From VGBO01 sp964453335 (lineage in GTDB: Bacteria > Actinomycetota > Acidimicrobiia > Acidimicrobiales > CAIXPF01): DNA of 64,000 nucleotides. Below, one piece after another: positions 39,164 through 48,072 of this stretch. The position numbers were made by a program, and so were the translations under genes. Each line of letters opens with the position of its first letter. Position 1 is the stretch's first letter. The notes below the pieces were generated by a model. It was not told the origin of the DNA and ran no database searches. It was given only the letters and a program-made list of their open reading frames with translations. The stretch lies in contig CAYVOK010000004.1 in assembly GCA_964453335.1 (NCBI GenBank), positions 1-64,000 on the forward strand, written 5' to 3'.

Positions 39164-40201
39164 ATGAACACCCGAAGCGTGCTGCGTGATCGTGCCCGGA
39201 ACGGCGTTACGACTGGTCGACGCCTCGCCGCCAGGGCCTACCGCGAGGCCTCGAGGCAAGTCGCGACGAGGCGGGCGAACGATGACAGCCTCGAGGTCAC
39301 GTCGGCGGAGCAGCGGGCAGCAGCCGAGCCGACGAGCCCGTACCCCGTGTCGTTCTCCCTCGACGCATTGCGGGAGAACCACCCCGACCTCGCCTCCTTC
39401 GATGACGCAGCGCTCACCGCCCACTATCGGCGGATTGGTTTTGCGGAAGGGCGCAAGGCGTTCGGCATCGCTGACCGCAACTCGTTCGTCGCCCTCATCG
39501 GCCCCGACGCGCGAGCTCTCGAGATCGGCCCGTTCCAGGCACCGATGCTGAACGGGCCGAACGTGCGCTACTTCGACGTTCTCGACCGTGAGGGCCTCGT
39601 CGAGCGTGCCGTCTCGCTCGGACTGGACACGTCCCGGATCCCCGAGCGGATCCACGTGGTGTCGCCGACCGGGGACCTCGCCGTCGTCACCGAGAAGTTC
39701 GACGCCGTGGTGTCGAGTCACTGCATCGAGCACCAGCCCGATCTCGTCCGCCACCTCCGGCAGGTAGCCGACACGATCGATACCGGAGGCCGGTATTTCG
39801 TCCTGGTCCCCGATCAGCGGTACTGCTTCGACCACTTCCTGCCGCCGAGCTCGACTGCATCCGTGATCGCAGCCCATCTCGAAGGCTTGACCAGGCACTC
39901 GACCCGAGCCGTTCTCGAGCACCGGGCGCACACTGCGCACAACGACGCCGGACGTCACTGGTTGGGCGACCACGGCGACCCGTGTGAGGACCGCTCCTCC
40001 CGACTACAGGCAGCGATCGACGAGCTCGCTCGAGCCGGTGACGCCTACATCGACGTCCACGCGTGGCAGTTCACCCCTGAATCGTTCACGACGGTGATGG
40101 CCGATCTGGCCGACGCGGACCTCAGCCCGTTCGACGTGGAGCGGCTCTACCCCACTACACGAAACCAGTTCGAGTTCTGGGCGATTCTCCGCAAGCGCTG
40201 A
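39164..40201 (+). CDS. SAM-dependent methyltransferase
   Basis: A 345-residue protein at the left end of the polysaccharide cluster. About 100 residues of basic and charged N-terminus precede a class I methyltransferase domain: LEIGPFQAPML (SAM motif I), YFDVLDREGLVERA, EKFDAVVSSHCIEHQPDLVRHL, and GGRYFVLVPDQRYCFDHF. It is probably a sugar or glycan methyltransferase. The ATG at 39164 has AAGGA 7 nt upstream. It is convergent with the next methyltransferase, which is a different subfamily. Confidence 0.85.
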   Translation: MNTRSVLRDRARNGVTTGRRLAARAYREASRQVATRRANDDSLEVTSAEQRAAAEPTSPYPVSFSLDALRENHPDLASFDDAALTAHYRRIGFAEGRKAFGIADRNSFVALIGPDARALEIGPFQAPMLNGPNVRYFDVLDREGLVERAVSLGLDTSRIPERIHVVSPTGDLAVVTEKFDAVVSSHCIEHQPDLVRHLRQVADTIDTGGRYFVLVPDQRYCFDHFLPPSSTASVIAAHLEGLTRHSTRAVLEHRAHTAHNDAGRHWLGDHGDPCEDRSSRLQAAIDELARAGDAYIDVHAWQFTPESFTTVMADLADADLSPFDVERLYPTTRNQFEFWAILRKR

Positions 40202-40214
40202 CTCGCCGCGCTGG

Positions 40215-40910
40215 CTAGTGGACCGGGTGTCGGCGACCGACGACGAGCATCTGCTTCCCCAGGACCCGCCACGCGGGTCTGCATCGCAGGTAGGCGCGAA
40301 CCAATCCGGCGCGAACCGGGAACTTCGAGTCCTTCACCGTGTACGGGAGAAAACGCGGTTCGACCCTCGTCTCCTCGAAACCTCGCAGCCGGAGTGCCTC
40401 GACCAGGCTGAGGTGCGTGAGCGGAAGGTGATGGTCGAGGTAGTCCCAGTACGCGCCCGGCAGATATCGGATGTTCGGCATCAGGACGACGACAGTCCCT
40501 CCGGGACGGAGTATGCGATGGGCTTCGGCGAGCGTGTCGAGGAGCGACTGCTTGGTCGGGAGGTGCTCGAAGAAATTCGAGGAGAAGACGGTGTCGACCG
40601 ACTCGTCTTCTATGGCGGCGAGGTCGTCGGACGACGTAAGCAGCACCTCGATCCCGGCATCGGCGGCGAGCACCGTCGCAGGGTTCAGATCGACAGCGAT
40701 GCGACGCGACGCGCGGATCGCGTTCGTGAATTCGCAGAACCCTGCGCCGAGATCGACGACGGATCCGTCGACTGGTACGTACTGCTGGAAGACCTCGTCG
40801 ACGAGGGTATTCCAGAGCACCTGCTTGTCGCGGCGTTCAGCGACGCTGAATCGCTGCTCATACGTCGCCTCGAGGTACCCGGCATCATCGGGTACCCCCA
40901 TCTCGCTCAC
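40215..40910 (-). CDS. SAM-dependent methyltransferase (type 11)
   Basis: A 231-residue class I methyltransferase. VVDLGAGFCEFTNAI is SAM motif I, RRIAVDLNPATVLAA is motif II, VDTVFSSNFFEHLPTKQSLLDTLAEAHRILRPGG spans motifs III-IV and the domain ends near residue 185. The frame opens at 40931, but GTG at 40910 has GAGGAG 7 nt upstream and is chosen. The C-terminal 45 residues are basic and Arg-rich. A -10 (TAGTCT) lies 30 nt upstream. Confidence 0.88.
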   Translation of the reverse strand: MSEMGVPDDAGYLEATYEQRFSVAERRDKQVLWNTLVDEVFQQYVPVDGSVVDLGAGFCEFTNAIRASRRIAVDLNPATVLAADAGIEVLLTSSDDLAAIEDESVDTVFSSNFFEHLPTKQSLLDTLAEAHRILRPGGTVVVLMPNIRYLPGAYWDYLDHHLPLTHLSLVEALRLRGFEETRVEPRFLPYTVKDSKFPVRAGLVRAYLRCRPAWRVLGKQMLVVGRRHPVH

Positions 40911-40940
40911 GACGTCGCTCCTCGAACACACATGTCGGTG

Positions 40941-40946
40941 AGACTA
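40941..40946 (-). promoter_or_regulatory. Candidate -10 element of the type 11 methyltransferase
   Basis: Minus-strand TAGTCT, 30 nt before the GTG at 40910, giving a leader of about 25 nt that contains GAGGAG. Confidence 0.4.
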
Positions 40947-40964
40947 GGCCTCGTCCCGGTGCGA

Positions 40965-42605
40965 TCAACGGATGAGCGACACGCCGCAGAGGCGGGCATG
41001 CGCAGGTAGCTGCAGGAGCGTGTCACCGACGAGGGTGCTCACGGCGAGTCGGTCATACCGGACTGACGGGTGGACCATCTGCGGCTCCGATCGGAAGTCG
41101 GAGCCGACGACGGAGAACTCGACGTTCTCAACTGAGGTCACTGTGATCACGCCACGTTGCCCGGTGACGATACGTACGACGATCGGTGTGCTCGCTTCGT
41201 GCACCAGACACCCCTCGGCCTCCACCACCGCCGACAGGCGACTCACGCTCACCTCGAGCCGGCCGGTGTCTGCGATGGGCTCGTCATCCCCCGTCACGAC
41301 AGAGATCCGGCCCATAGCCCTGACGGATCGGTCGGAAAGTCCCGGCGGTGTCGCGTTCCACGCACCCTCGTCGGCGAGAGCAGCAAGTCGGGCATAGGTC
41401 AGGTCGGGACTGGTCACTGGATCGGGGAGCCCTGCCGCAGGACGCCCCGGGTCATCCGCCACGGCCTGAGCGAGCGCGAACAGAACTCGTGACTCCGCCG
41501 CGACGGCAGCGCGCCGGCCACGTTCCGCGAGAAGCCCGTCGGCGGCGCCGAGCACGGCAAGGACGAGAACGGCGATGAGCACCGGTCGAGCGGCGGCGCG
41601 TCGCGACCACGCAGCATCGCCCGCAGCACACAGCACTGGCGCCACCACGAACGCCACGACATAGACGTACCGCGAGGCGCGTGCCGCTTCAGCTCCGAGT
41701 ACGGCCCGGCCGACGGACGACAAGCCGAAGAATCCGACGACGACGACCACTGCGACGATGAGCAGGTCGTCGGTTCGGGCCGAATGCTCCCGAGTTCGAA
41801 GGAATGCCGCAGCGACCAGGACGACGACGACCCCGGACCCCGGGAGGTAGGACAGCGCCGAGAGCGCGTGCGAGATCCCTGTCAACACGTAACCGGGCAC
41901 GGCACCGACCATCGGCTCGATCGGATACATCCTCTGGCTTCCGAAGCCTAAATACCACGCGGCGTAGGGGATCAGCGGCGCAACCGCTGCAGCGATGACC
42001 GCCGGTCGGCGACGAATGACACCGAGGACGAGGACTGCACCGATGAATGGCAGCGCGACGCCCGAGAAGCAGAGCGCCGAGCCCAGCAACGCAGCGACAC
42101 GCAACGCCGCTCGCGTCGTCGGCGGCTCGACCCCGAGCGCGTGCACGACCGCCCAGATCCCGGATGCAACGCCACCTACGAGTGCAAGCTGGAACGGCCA
42201 CGCCAGGTTCTCCGCGCCGGCACCGAGAAAGGTGAGGTAGGTGACGAGCACGAGGCGCCAGACGTGCCCGACCTCGATGGTTCGAGCGATCGCCCGAGCC
42301 CCGAGAACCGCCACGGCATGGAGCACCAGCAAAACCCCGATGTACGGAACCGCGCTCTCCAGGCCGACCAACGGTACGAGGAGGGCGTAGATCGCTGCCG
42401 GCATTGCAACGAGGTGCTGGTTGTGCGGAGCGAAGATCGCGTTGAGGAGGTCTCCGTCACGCAAAGCATCCCGACGGGGACCGAGAAAGGCCCAGTCATC
42501 GCCGCTGAACCAGGTATGCCGGAAGAACAGCAGGAGAACGAAGACCCCCGCGACGGGAACAAGGAGTTCTGCGGCGTCCCACCACCGCCACCGCCGTGCA
42601 GACAC
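40965..42605 (-). CDS. Polytopic membrane protein, GT-C-like (polysaccharide cluster)
   Basis: A 546-residue protein with about 10-11 transmembrane helices over the first 370 residues and a soluble C-terminal domain of about 165 residues (VTSPDLTYARL...TARLCGVSLIR). Near the start, WFSGDDWAFLGPRRDAL contains an acidic pair in the first outside loop, as in GT-C mannosyl/arabinosyltransferases. The family is uncertain. The GTG at 42605 is chosen because AAGGA lies 6 nt upstream and it avoids overlap with the epimerase gene, which ends 23 bp earlier. Confidence 0.75.
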   Translation of the reverse strand: MSARRWRWWDAAELLVPVAGVFVLLLFFRHTWFSGDDWAFLGPRRDALRDGDLLNAIFAPHNQHLVAMPAAIYALLVPLVGLESAVPYIGVLLVLHAVAVLGARAIARTIEVGHVWRLVLVTYLTFLGAGAENLAWPFQLALVGGVASGIWAVVHALGVEPPTTRAALRVAALLGSALCFSGVALPFIGAVLVLGVIRRRPAVIAAAVAPLIPYAAWYLGFGSQRMYPIEPMVGAVPGYVLTGISHALSALSYLPGSGVVVVLVAAAFLRTREHSARTDDLLIVAVVVVVGFFGLSSVGRAVLGAEAARASRYVYVVAFVVAPVLCAAGDAAWSRRAAARPVLIAVLVLAVLGAADGLLAERGRRAAVAAESRVLFALAQAVADDPGRPAAGLPDPVTSPDLTYARLAALADEGAWNATPPGLSDRSVRAMGRISVVTGDDEPIADTGRLEVSVSRLSAVVEAEGCLVHEASTPIVVRIVTGQRGVITVTSVENVEFSVVGSDFRSEPQMVHPSVRYDRLAVSTLVGDTLLQLPAHARLCGVSLIR

Positions 42606-42628
42606 ACCGATCCTTCGGCCGAGCGGCG

Positions 42629-43651
42629 TCAGATGAGCCCCTCTGCGACCGCCATCTCGATCCACGGGACGACCTCGTCGAGGATCTCGTCGAGCGGGGT
42701 GAGCGCCTCGAAGCCGAGCAGATCCTTCGCCTTCTGCACGCCGGGCACCCGCTTCTGCACGTCGTGCTCGTAGGCCGGGTCGCTCACGAAACGGAACGGG
42801 ACGTCGGGCCCCTTCACCTTCCGCCAGATGAGCTCGGCGAGCTCGAGGACCGTTGTCGACTGCGCGGTCGAGAGGTTGAAATCCTCGTTCAGTGCAGCCG
42901 GATGCTCCATCGCGGTGACGATCCCCTGAGCGAGGTCGCCACCGTAGGTGTAGTGCCGCACCTGCTGACCGTCACCGAGGATGTGCAGCGGGTCCTGGCC
43001 CTTCAGGATCTTCTGCACGAGATCCGGCACGACGTGGCTCATGGCGAGCGAGACGTTGCCCGACAGGACCTCCACCTCACCGAGGGCTCGCATCTCACCG
43101 ACGCCGACGCAGTTGAAGGGCCGCACGATCGTGTACGGGAGCTGGTACTGATCCCATGCAGCCTTCGCGAAGTACTCGACGGCGAGCTTCTGGAACCCAT
43201 AGGAGGACAACGGCGGCGGGACACGCCGCTCGTCGCCCTCGTTGCTCGGCCACGTGGTCGTCGATTCGAACACCATCGACGAGCTCATGTAGGTGACCTT
43301 CTGGAGCTTGCCCTGACGATGGGCCCGGATCGCCGCGTCGCACGACGCCGCCATGATCCGTTCGTTCGTTGCGAGCAGGTCGTACGCGTATGCGTGGAAG
43401 TAGCTGATTCCGCCGATGAGCGCCGCGCCTGCGATGAAGTGGTCGCACTCCATCAGCAGCTCGGTCATGAGGTCGACATCCGTGCAGTCGCCGATGACGA
43501 GGCGGTACCCCGGATTGCCGTCGTAGCTCTTCGAGATCGGTCCGTACTTGGAGTGGTTGTCGATGCCGACGACCTGGTGACCGCGCCCGAGGAGCTCCTC
43601 GACCACGTAACCACCGATGAACCCGGCCGAACCGGAGACGAGAACCTTCAC
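42629..43651 (-). CDS. NAD-dependent sugar-nucleotide epimerase/dehydratase (extended SDR)
   Basis: A 340-residue extended SDR. VLVSGSAGFIGGYVVEELL is the NAD motif, SYGFQK supplies the catalytic Tyr-x3-Lys, and TYMSSSMVFES holds the Ser. VRPFNCVG and the C-terminal RKVKGPDVPF-FVSDPAYEHDVQKRVPG fit UDP/GDP-sugar 4-epimerases. The GTG at 43651 begins the conserved motif and has GAGG upstream. It lies 7 bp after the GT2 gene, in the same transcript. Confidence 0.9.
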   Translation of the reverse strand: MKVLVSGSAGFIGGYVVEELLGRGHQVVGIDNHSKYGPISKSYDGNPGYRLVIGDCTDVDLMTELLMECDHFIAGAALIGGISYFHAYAYDLLATNERIMAASCDAAIRAHRQGKLQKVTYMSSSMVFESTTTWPSNEGDERRVPPPLSSYGFQKLAVEYFAKAAWDQYQLPYTIVRPFNCVGVGEMRALGEVEVLSGNVSLAMSHVVPDLVQKILKGQDPLHILGDGQQVRHYTYGGDLAQGIVTAMEHPAALNEDFNLSTAQSTTVLELAELIWRKVKGPDVPFRFVSDPAYEHDVQKRVPGVQKAKDLLGFEALTPLDEILDEVVPWIEMAVAEGLI

Positions 43652-43658
43652 GAATGCC

Positions 43659-44375
43659 TCACTTCTGGGGGAGAGCAAGCCGCCGCCCGAAGGCGAAGCG
43701 GTACCAACGGAGATACTGCGGCAACCACTTCATCAACTTGAAGTTCGACGTGCCGAATGCCCGGTCGAGCCAGATCGTGGGGATCTCGGCGACCGGCTGT
43801 CGGTACCGCCGCGCCTTCGCGACGAGCTCGATACCGATCTCGAAACCCTGGTCGCTCTCGATGCCGACGGTCTCGACGAAGGACTTCGCGTACGCCTTGT
43901 AGGAGTTCGTCGCGTCGCGCGTCCCGACCCTCGCCCCGTAGTGCAGGCTCAGACCGGCGAGCCGGGACAGGAGCCCCTTGAACCACGGCCCACCGACCTG
44001 TTGTCCGGAGCGTGCATACCGACTCGCCGCTGCGACGACCACGCCCCGTTCGACGAGGCGTGTCAACGTGTCGATCTGCGAGGGGTCGTCACAGCCGTCC
44101 GCCATCGTGACCACGACCACCGGGGCCGCAGCCGCAGCGATCCCGAACTTGATGGCGTTTGCGGGCCCACGCCCGTAGGAGTTGAGCACCCAACGCACCC
44201 GCCCATCGGCCTGCTGTGCACGCTCGACCGCAGGAATCGTCGTGTCATCCGCCGAGTCGACGACCACGAGTATCTCCGCGGGGAGGGTGACCGCCTCACC
44301 GATGCGGGCGAGCACCGGAATTACGCCATCACCCTCGTTGTACGCCGGGATGACCACCGTGACGCGCGGCGTCAC
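43659..44375 (-). CDS. GT2-family glycosyltransferase
   Basis: A 238-residue GT-A glycosyltransferase. PRVTVVIPAYNEGDGVIPVLARIG is the N-terminal nucleotide fold, and VVVTMADGCDDPSQID carries a DXD-like acidic motif (ADG.DD). It resembles dolichol-phosphate-mannose-synthase-like or undecaprenyl-linked GT2 enzymes. The GTG at 44375 overlaps the nucleotide-sugar dehydrogenase stop by 4 nt (GTGA). There is no transmembrane C-terminal domain. It precedes the epimerase. Confidence 0.87.
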   Translation of the reverse strand: MTPRVTVVIPAYNEGDGVIPVLARIGEAVTLPAEILVVVDSADDTTIPAVERAQQADGRVRWVLNSYGRGPANAIKFGIAAAAAPVVVVTMADGCDDPSQIDTLTRLVERGVVVAAASRYARSGQQVGGPWFKGLLSRLAGLSLHYGARVGTRDATNSYKAYAKSFVETVGIESDQGFEIGIELVAKARRYRQPVAEIPTIWLDRAFGTSNFKLMKWLPQYLRWYRFAFGRRLALPQK

Positions 44376-45577
44376 AGGAGCACACCATGACCGCGGAGGT
44401 TCCAGACGTCGACGACCGCCTTGTCGGTCGACAGCGACCGGTACGCCGGATGTGGCGCGCCGATGACGAGCACGTCGGACCGGGCGATGACCTCGTCGAG
44501 CGGGAGGAGCGACGGGTCGGAGCGCACGTAGGGGTCGGTGCACAGCACATCGGCGGCGCGGAAGCGGACGATCCGCTTCAGCTTGTAGGAAAGACTCGAT
44601 CGGATGTCGTCGCTCTCGGCCTTGAACGCCATGCCGAGGATGCCGACGGCCTTGTCCCGCAGGCCGAACCGGGCCTCCATCCGCTCGACGAGGTACATCG
44701 GGAGACCCTCGTTCACCATCATCGCCGCGTGTCCGAGGAAGAACGTGTTGTTACTGAAGCCGGCGAGCTGCATCGTGTCCTTGAACAGACACGGGCCGGC
44801 GGCGAATCCGGGACCGGGCATGTCCTGCGCGCGCGGGTAGTCGAACGTGATCGCGTGACGAACGCGTTCGAAGTCGACGCCATGGGAGTTCGCGATCATG
44901 AAGAACTGGTTGGCCGCAGCGAACTTGATGTAGCGCCACGTGTTCGTGAACAACTTGGCGAGCTCAGCTTCCTCGGGGCTCGTCACCACGATCTGGTCGG
45001 TCAGGGATCGGAACAGCTCCGATGCTCGGGCGACCGTGCGTTCGTTCCGGCCCGACACGATCTGGGGCAGTGAGTACAGCTCGACGAACGCCTTGCCCTC
45101 GGCGATCCGTTCGGGGCAGAACGCCACATCGAGTTCGCGCCCGAGCGCGGCGAGACGCTGTTCGACCAGCGCCGTCACGCCCGGGTACACCGTCGACCGC
45201 AGGACGAGGAGCTGGCCGTCGCGGAGATGCGGCCCGAGCGCCGCGACCGCATCGGCCACGGCCTGCGTATCCGGGTTCAGGTGCTCGTCGACCGGCGTAC
45301 CGATCACGACGATCACGATGCCGGCCGCAGCGACGGAACCTGGGTCCGTACTCGCTCGGAACGCGCCCGAGTCGAGGACCTCCCGGAGCACTGTCGGCGC
45401 CTCGGGCTCGTCGAACGGCATGACCCCGCCGTTCACCGACTCGACAGCCGTTGCGTTCAGGTCGTAGGCCACCGTCGGCCGCCCGGCGCGCGCAAGAGCG
45501 AGAGCGAGCGGGAGGCCGACGTGGCCGCAGCCACCGACGACGACCACACTGTCGTTCTGGCGTGGGTTCTCGGGCAT
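44372..45577 (-). CDS. UDP-glucose/GDP-mannose-type nucleotide-sugar dehydrogenase
   Basis: A 401-residue NAD-dependent four-electron dehydrogenase that makes a nucleotide-linked uronic acid. VVVVGGCGHVGLPLALALARAG is the NAD motif (the usual GxGxxG reads GGCGHVG). Active-site Lys208 (ELAKLF), Asn212 and the catalytic Cys263 (GPCLFKD) are present. Its closest relatives by pattern are UDP-N-acetyl-mannosamine or UDP-glucose dehydrogenases. The ATG at 45577 starts the conserved region; a TACGAT lies 9 nt upstream. The 3' end overlaps the GT2 gene. Confidence 0.92.
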   Translation of the reverse strand: MPENPRQNDSVVVVGGCGHVGLPLALALARAGRPTVAYDLNATAVESVNGGVMPFDEPEAPTVLREVLDSGAFRASTDPGSVAAAGIVIVVIGTPVDEHLNPDTQAVADAVAALGPHLRDGQLLVLRSTVYPGVTALVEQRLAALGRELDVAFCPERIAEGKAFVELYSLPQIVSGRNERTVARASELFRSLTDQIVVTSPEEAELAKLFTNTWRYIKFAAANQFFMIANSHGVDFERVRHAITFDYPRAQDMPGPGFAAGPCLFKDTMQLAGFSNNTFFLGHAAMMVNEGLPMYLVERMEARFGLRDKAVGILGMAFKAESDDIRSSLSYKLKRIVRFRAADVLCTDPYVRSDPSLLPLDEVIARSDVLVIGAPHPAYRSLSTDKAVVDVWNLRGHGVLL

Positions 45578-45586
45578 ACGACGCAG

Positions 45587-45592
45587 ATCGTA
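45587..45592 (-). promoter_or_regulatory. Leaderless or short-leader -10 element of the nucleotide-sugar dehydrogenase
   Basis: Minus-strand TACGAT, 9 nt before the ATG at 45577. It may start the minus-strand polysaccharide transcript. Confidence 0.45.
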
Positions 45593-45631
45593 CCGACACC
45601 GACCGTTCGTAGGCATCAACCCGACATTTGG

Positions 45632-45637
45632 TACCGT
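45632..45637 (+). promoter_or_regulatory. Candidate -10 element of the polytopic protein gene at 45708
   Basis: Plus-strand TACCGT, 70 nt before the ATG at 45708. It overlaps the alternative GTG start at 45636, which argues against that start. Confidence 0.4.
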
Positions 45638-45707
45638 GACCACGCCCGGTTGGAGCGCAGCACCGGGGCCGCGCATCACCGTTCGCGAAGAGTCCGGAGC
45701 TGGGAGA

Positions 45708-47597
45708 ATGCAGGCGTTCGCACGTCCGATTACCGACGCACTCCGGCTTGTCGACAAGTCGCTCACCAGCAGAGGAGCTCGTGCTGCGTTCCTCGTGGCG
45801 GTCACGGTCCTCCTCGCACCCAGGCCGAGGACGTTCCCGCACCCCGGTATCGATCCCGGCTGGAAGGCGGCGCTCGTCAACGCCCGATCGCTCGGCCTCC
45901 ACCACGGCGAACAGATCATGTTCACGTACGGCCCCTGGGGCTGGATCTCGATCGACACGTTCACGAGCCGGGCCGAACTGGTGATGTCGGTCGCGTTCGG
46001 CATCGCCGCTGCGGGGTCCTACGCAACAGCCATGTGGCTCCTGCTACGCAGAACCCTCAGCCCGGCCATTTCGGCGATCGTTCTCCTCTTCGGCGCACTT
46101 CCTGTCGCGCAGTGGCTCGCAACGGACGAGCTCATGCTGGTCGCCGTCTTCTGCTTGGCCTTTCTGAACCTTCAGCCAGAAGGTCTCGGCAGCTGGGGCA
46201 TCGCCCTGATGTCCGGACTTGCAGCATCCATGCTGCAGGTGAAGTTCTCCACGGGCCTGTTCGCCACGTTGGCTCTCGCCGTGACCATCGTGGGCCTGCT
46301 GAACAGAGTCCGACGCGTCGTGACCGCGACTGCCGTGTACATCACGGTCACCGGCGTCGCCTGGGTGATCGCAGAGCGACGGGCAGCCGGATTCTTCACC
46401 TGGCTGGACTACTCGCTCGATTACGTCAGCCACTACGCCGGCGGAATGTCGGTCTACCCCGACCGTCCGACGGACCTCCTTCTCTTCGGTCTCGTCGGAA
46501 CGGCGACGGTCGCGTTCGCCGTGCGCCGACCTCGCAGCTCCGACGACTCGATGCTGGTCCACGTCGCCGTGCTTGCCCTCGCCGGCCTCAGCGTCGTCAC
46601 CGGCCTGCGAATGGGATTCGTCCGCCACGAGGTGGGCCGGGTCATCACGGCGTTCCACGTCGTCGTCCCGGCGTGGATCACCGTGACGGCTGCGACCGGG
46701 AAGCCACGTCGGCTGGCTCGAATGCTCGCGCCGATCACCCTCTCCGTCGTGTACCTCGCAAGCCCCGACATCGGAGTCGTCCGGACCGTCGGCGACCTCG
46801 CCAACTGGCCGCAGAAGCTCGCGCTGTGGATCGAACCCACGAACATCGTCCTCTCGCGAGGATCCGCCGCCGAGTCGGCCGAGAAGGCCCGCACCACGGG
46901 TCGCGACGCCTTCGCCCTCAGCGACAGGATGCTCGAGACGATCGGTGATCGTGGCGTCCACGTCGATCCTTGGAACACGACCCTGCCGTGGACCTTCGGT
47001 CTCCGCTGGTCACCGATCCCCGTTTTCCAGACCTACGCGGTGCTCGGGCACGAACTCGACTTGCTGAACCAACGAGCCGCCCTCTCGCGCACCGTCGACG
47101 AGCCGATTCTGATCAACACGGACAGTCGCTTCGCAGTCGAGAATCGACCGGCGATCTGGACGTCCCCGCGCTATCAGTTGACGCTCACGTGCGAGTTCGC
47201 CCCGGAACGAATCGAGGGCCCGTGGGAACTCTGGAGCCGACGACCGACGACCGCCTGCGGCGCGCCCGAAGTCATCGGAGGGGGCACGGTGGACGGAGGT
47301 GACGAGATCGTGCTGCCAGCCGATGACGGGGGGCTGACGGTGATCCGATTCACGCCGAGCTACTCGGCCAGTGACAGGCTCTTCGCTCTCGCGCTGAAAC
47401 CGCGTCGGCCGGTCACATTGACCATCGCCGACCGGCCGTTCCGGAACCCGGACGGACTGAGCGGAGCCCCGCTCCTCGTCTCGTGCCCCGACCGCGTCGA
47501 GTCCAAGCGATTCGAGCTGCTCTGTCCGGGACCTCGGTCGATCGGTTTCTCGCACAGCGGTAGCTACACCCTGGAGCGCATCTCCTTCATGCCCTGA
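45708..47597 (+). CDS. Polytopic membrane protein with C-terminal soluble domain (polysaccharide cluster)
   Basis: About 629 residues. Ten or so transmembrane helices span about residues 30-370, including an early loop GYGPWGW-like motif (FTYGPWGWISID) followed by a long outside C-terminal domain with several cysteines (LTCEF, TACGAP, LVSCPD, LLCPGP). The overall plan mirrors the protein at 40965-42605, which is coded on the other strand. A role in glycan transfer or export is inferred only from context. An in-frame GTG at 45636 is an alternative start; the ATG is favoured because GGAG lies about 8 nt upstream. Confidence 0.75.
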   Translation: MQAFARPITDALRLVDKSLTSRGARAAFLVAVTVLLAPRPRTFPHPGIDPGWKAALVNARSLGLHHGEQIMFTYGPWGWISIDTFTSRAELVMSVAFGIAAAGSYATAMWLLLRRTLSPAISAIVLLFGALPVAQWLATDELMLVAVFCLAFLNLQPEGLGSWGIALMSGLAASMLQVKFSTGLFATLALAVTIVGLLNRVRRVVTATAVYITVTGVAWVIAERRAAGFFTWLDYSLDYVSHYAGGMSVYPDRPTDLLLFGLVGTATVAFAVRRPRSSDDSMLVHVAVLALAGLSVVTGLRMGFVRHEVGRVITAFHVVVPAWITVTAATGKPRRLARMLAPITLSVVYLASPDIGVVRTVGDLANWPQKLALWIEPTNIVLSRGSAAESAEKARTTGRDAFALSDRMLETIGDRGVHVDPWNTTLPWTFGLRWSPIPVFQTYAVLGHELDLLNQRAALSRTVDEPILINTDSRFAVENRPAIWTSPRYQLTLTCEFAPERIEGPWELWSRRPTTACGAPEVIGGGTVDGGDEIVLPADDGGLTVIRFTPSYSASDRLFALALKPRRPVTLTIADRPFRNPDGLSGAPLLVSCPDRVESKRFELLCPGPRSIGFSHSGSYTLERISFMP

Positions 47598-47599
47598 AC

Positions 47600-47635
47600 C
47601 CGGTGGCGCGCGACAGCGCAGCGCGTGATCACCGG
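47600..47635. terminator. Possible hairpin terminator
   Basis: CCGGTG at 47600-47605 pairs with CACCGG at 47630-47635, and CGCGC at 47607-47611 pairs with GCGCG at 47621-47625, with a few unpaired bases. It starts 3 bp after the stop of the membrane protein gene. There is no T tract. Confidence 0.4.
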
Positions 47636-47675
47636 CAGGTCAGGAGCGACGGAGGGCGGCGGCATCCCGGCCGGG

Positions 47676-47681
47676 TAGCGT
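47676..47681 (+). promoter_or_regulatory. Candidate -10 element of the coiled-coil/GT2 operon
   Basis: TAGCGT, 46 nt before the ATG at 47722. The predicted leader of about 34 nt carries GAGGAG. Confidence 0.4.
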
Positions 47682-47721
47682 CGATTCCGCTACGGCGACG
47701 GCGATTCGCAGAGGAGCTCCC

Positions 47722-48072
47722 ATGTCGAAGATCCAACCGGCCAGGGTCACCCACATCGCGAGGACCGAACACGTGCTGCGTGACGTCGGAGAATTCACGA
47801 TCGACGACCTCCGGATCGAGGTGCTGCGCCTTCGTGACGAGTTGATCGGTGCCAGAGCGGAGATCGGGAATCTGCGGAGCCGACTCGAACCTCGGCACCG
47901 TGAGTACGACTCCATGCTCGCACTGCACCGCGCCGAGCGGGCACTCGCCGGACCCGATGCCGAGTACGCGCACATCGCCCGACGCATTCTCGGGTTCAGC
48001 CGTTGGGCCCTGCTCCGCGCACCGCGCAAGGTGGCACGACGAGTGCTGGCAGGCGTACGGAGCCGACGATGA
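47722..48072 (+). CDS. Small coiled-coil protein coupled to a glycosyltransferase
   Basis: A 116-residue highly charged protein. Residues about 28-70 form a probable coiled coil (DDLRIEVLRLRDELIGARAE), followed by basic C-terminal RAPRKVARRVLAGVRSRR. It has no transmembrane helix. Its stop overlaps the start of the double GT2 gene (ATGA), so the two are made together. I do not know the family; a scaffolding or chain-length role for the glycosyltransferase is a guess. A GAGGAG sits 6 nt before the ATG. Confidence 0.65.
   Translation: MSKIQPARVTHIARTEHVLRDVGEFTIDDLRIEVLRLRDELIGARAEIGNLRSRLEPRHREYDSMLALHRAERALAGPDAEYAHIARRILGFSRWALLRAPRKVARRVLAGVRSRR

Noticed and set aside
45636..45707. Alternative GTG start for the polytopic protein at 45636
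   Set aside because: It lies inside a good -10 hexamer (TACCGT) and adds a hydrophilic lead; the ATG at 45708 has GGAG upstream. Not excluded.
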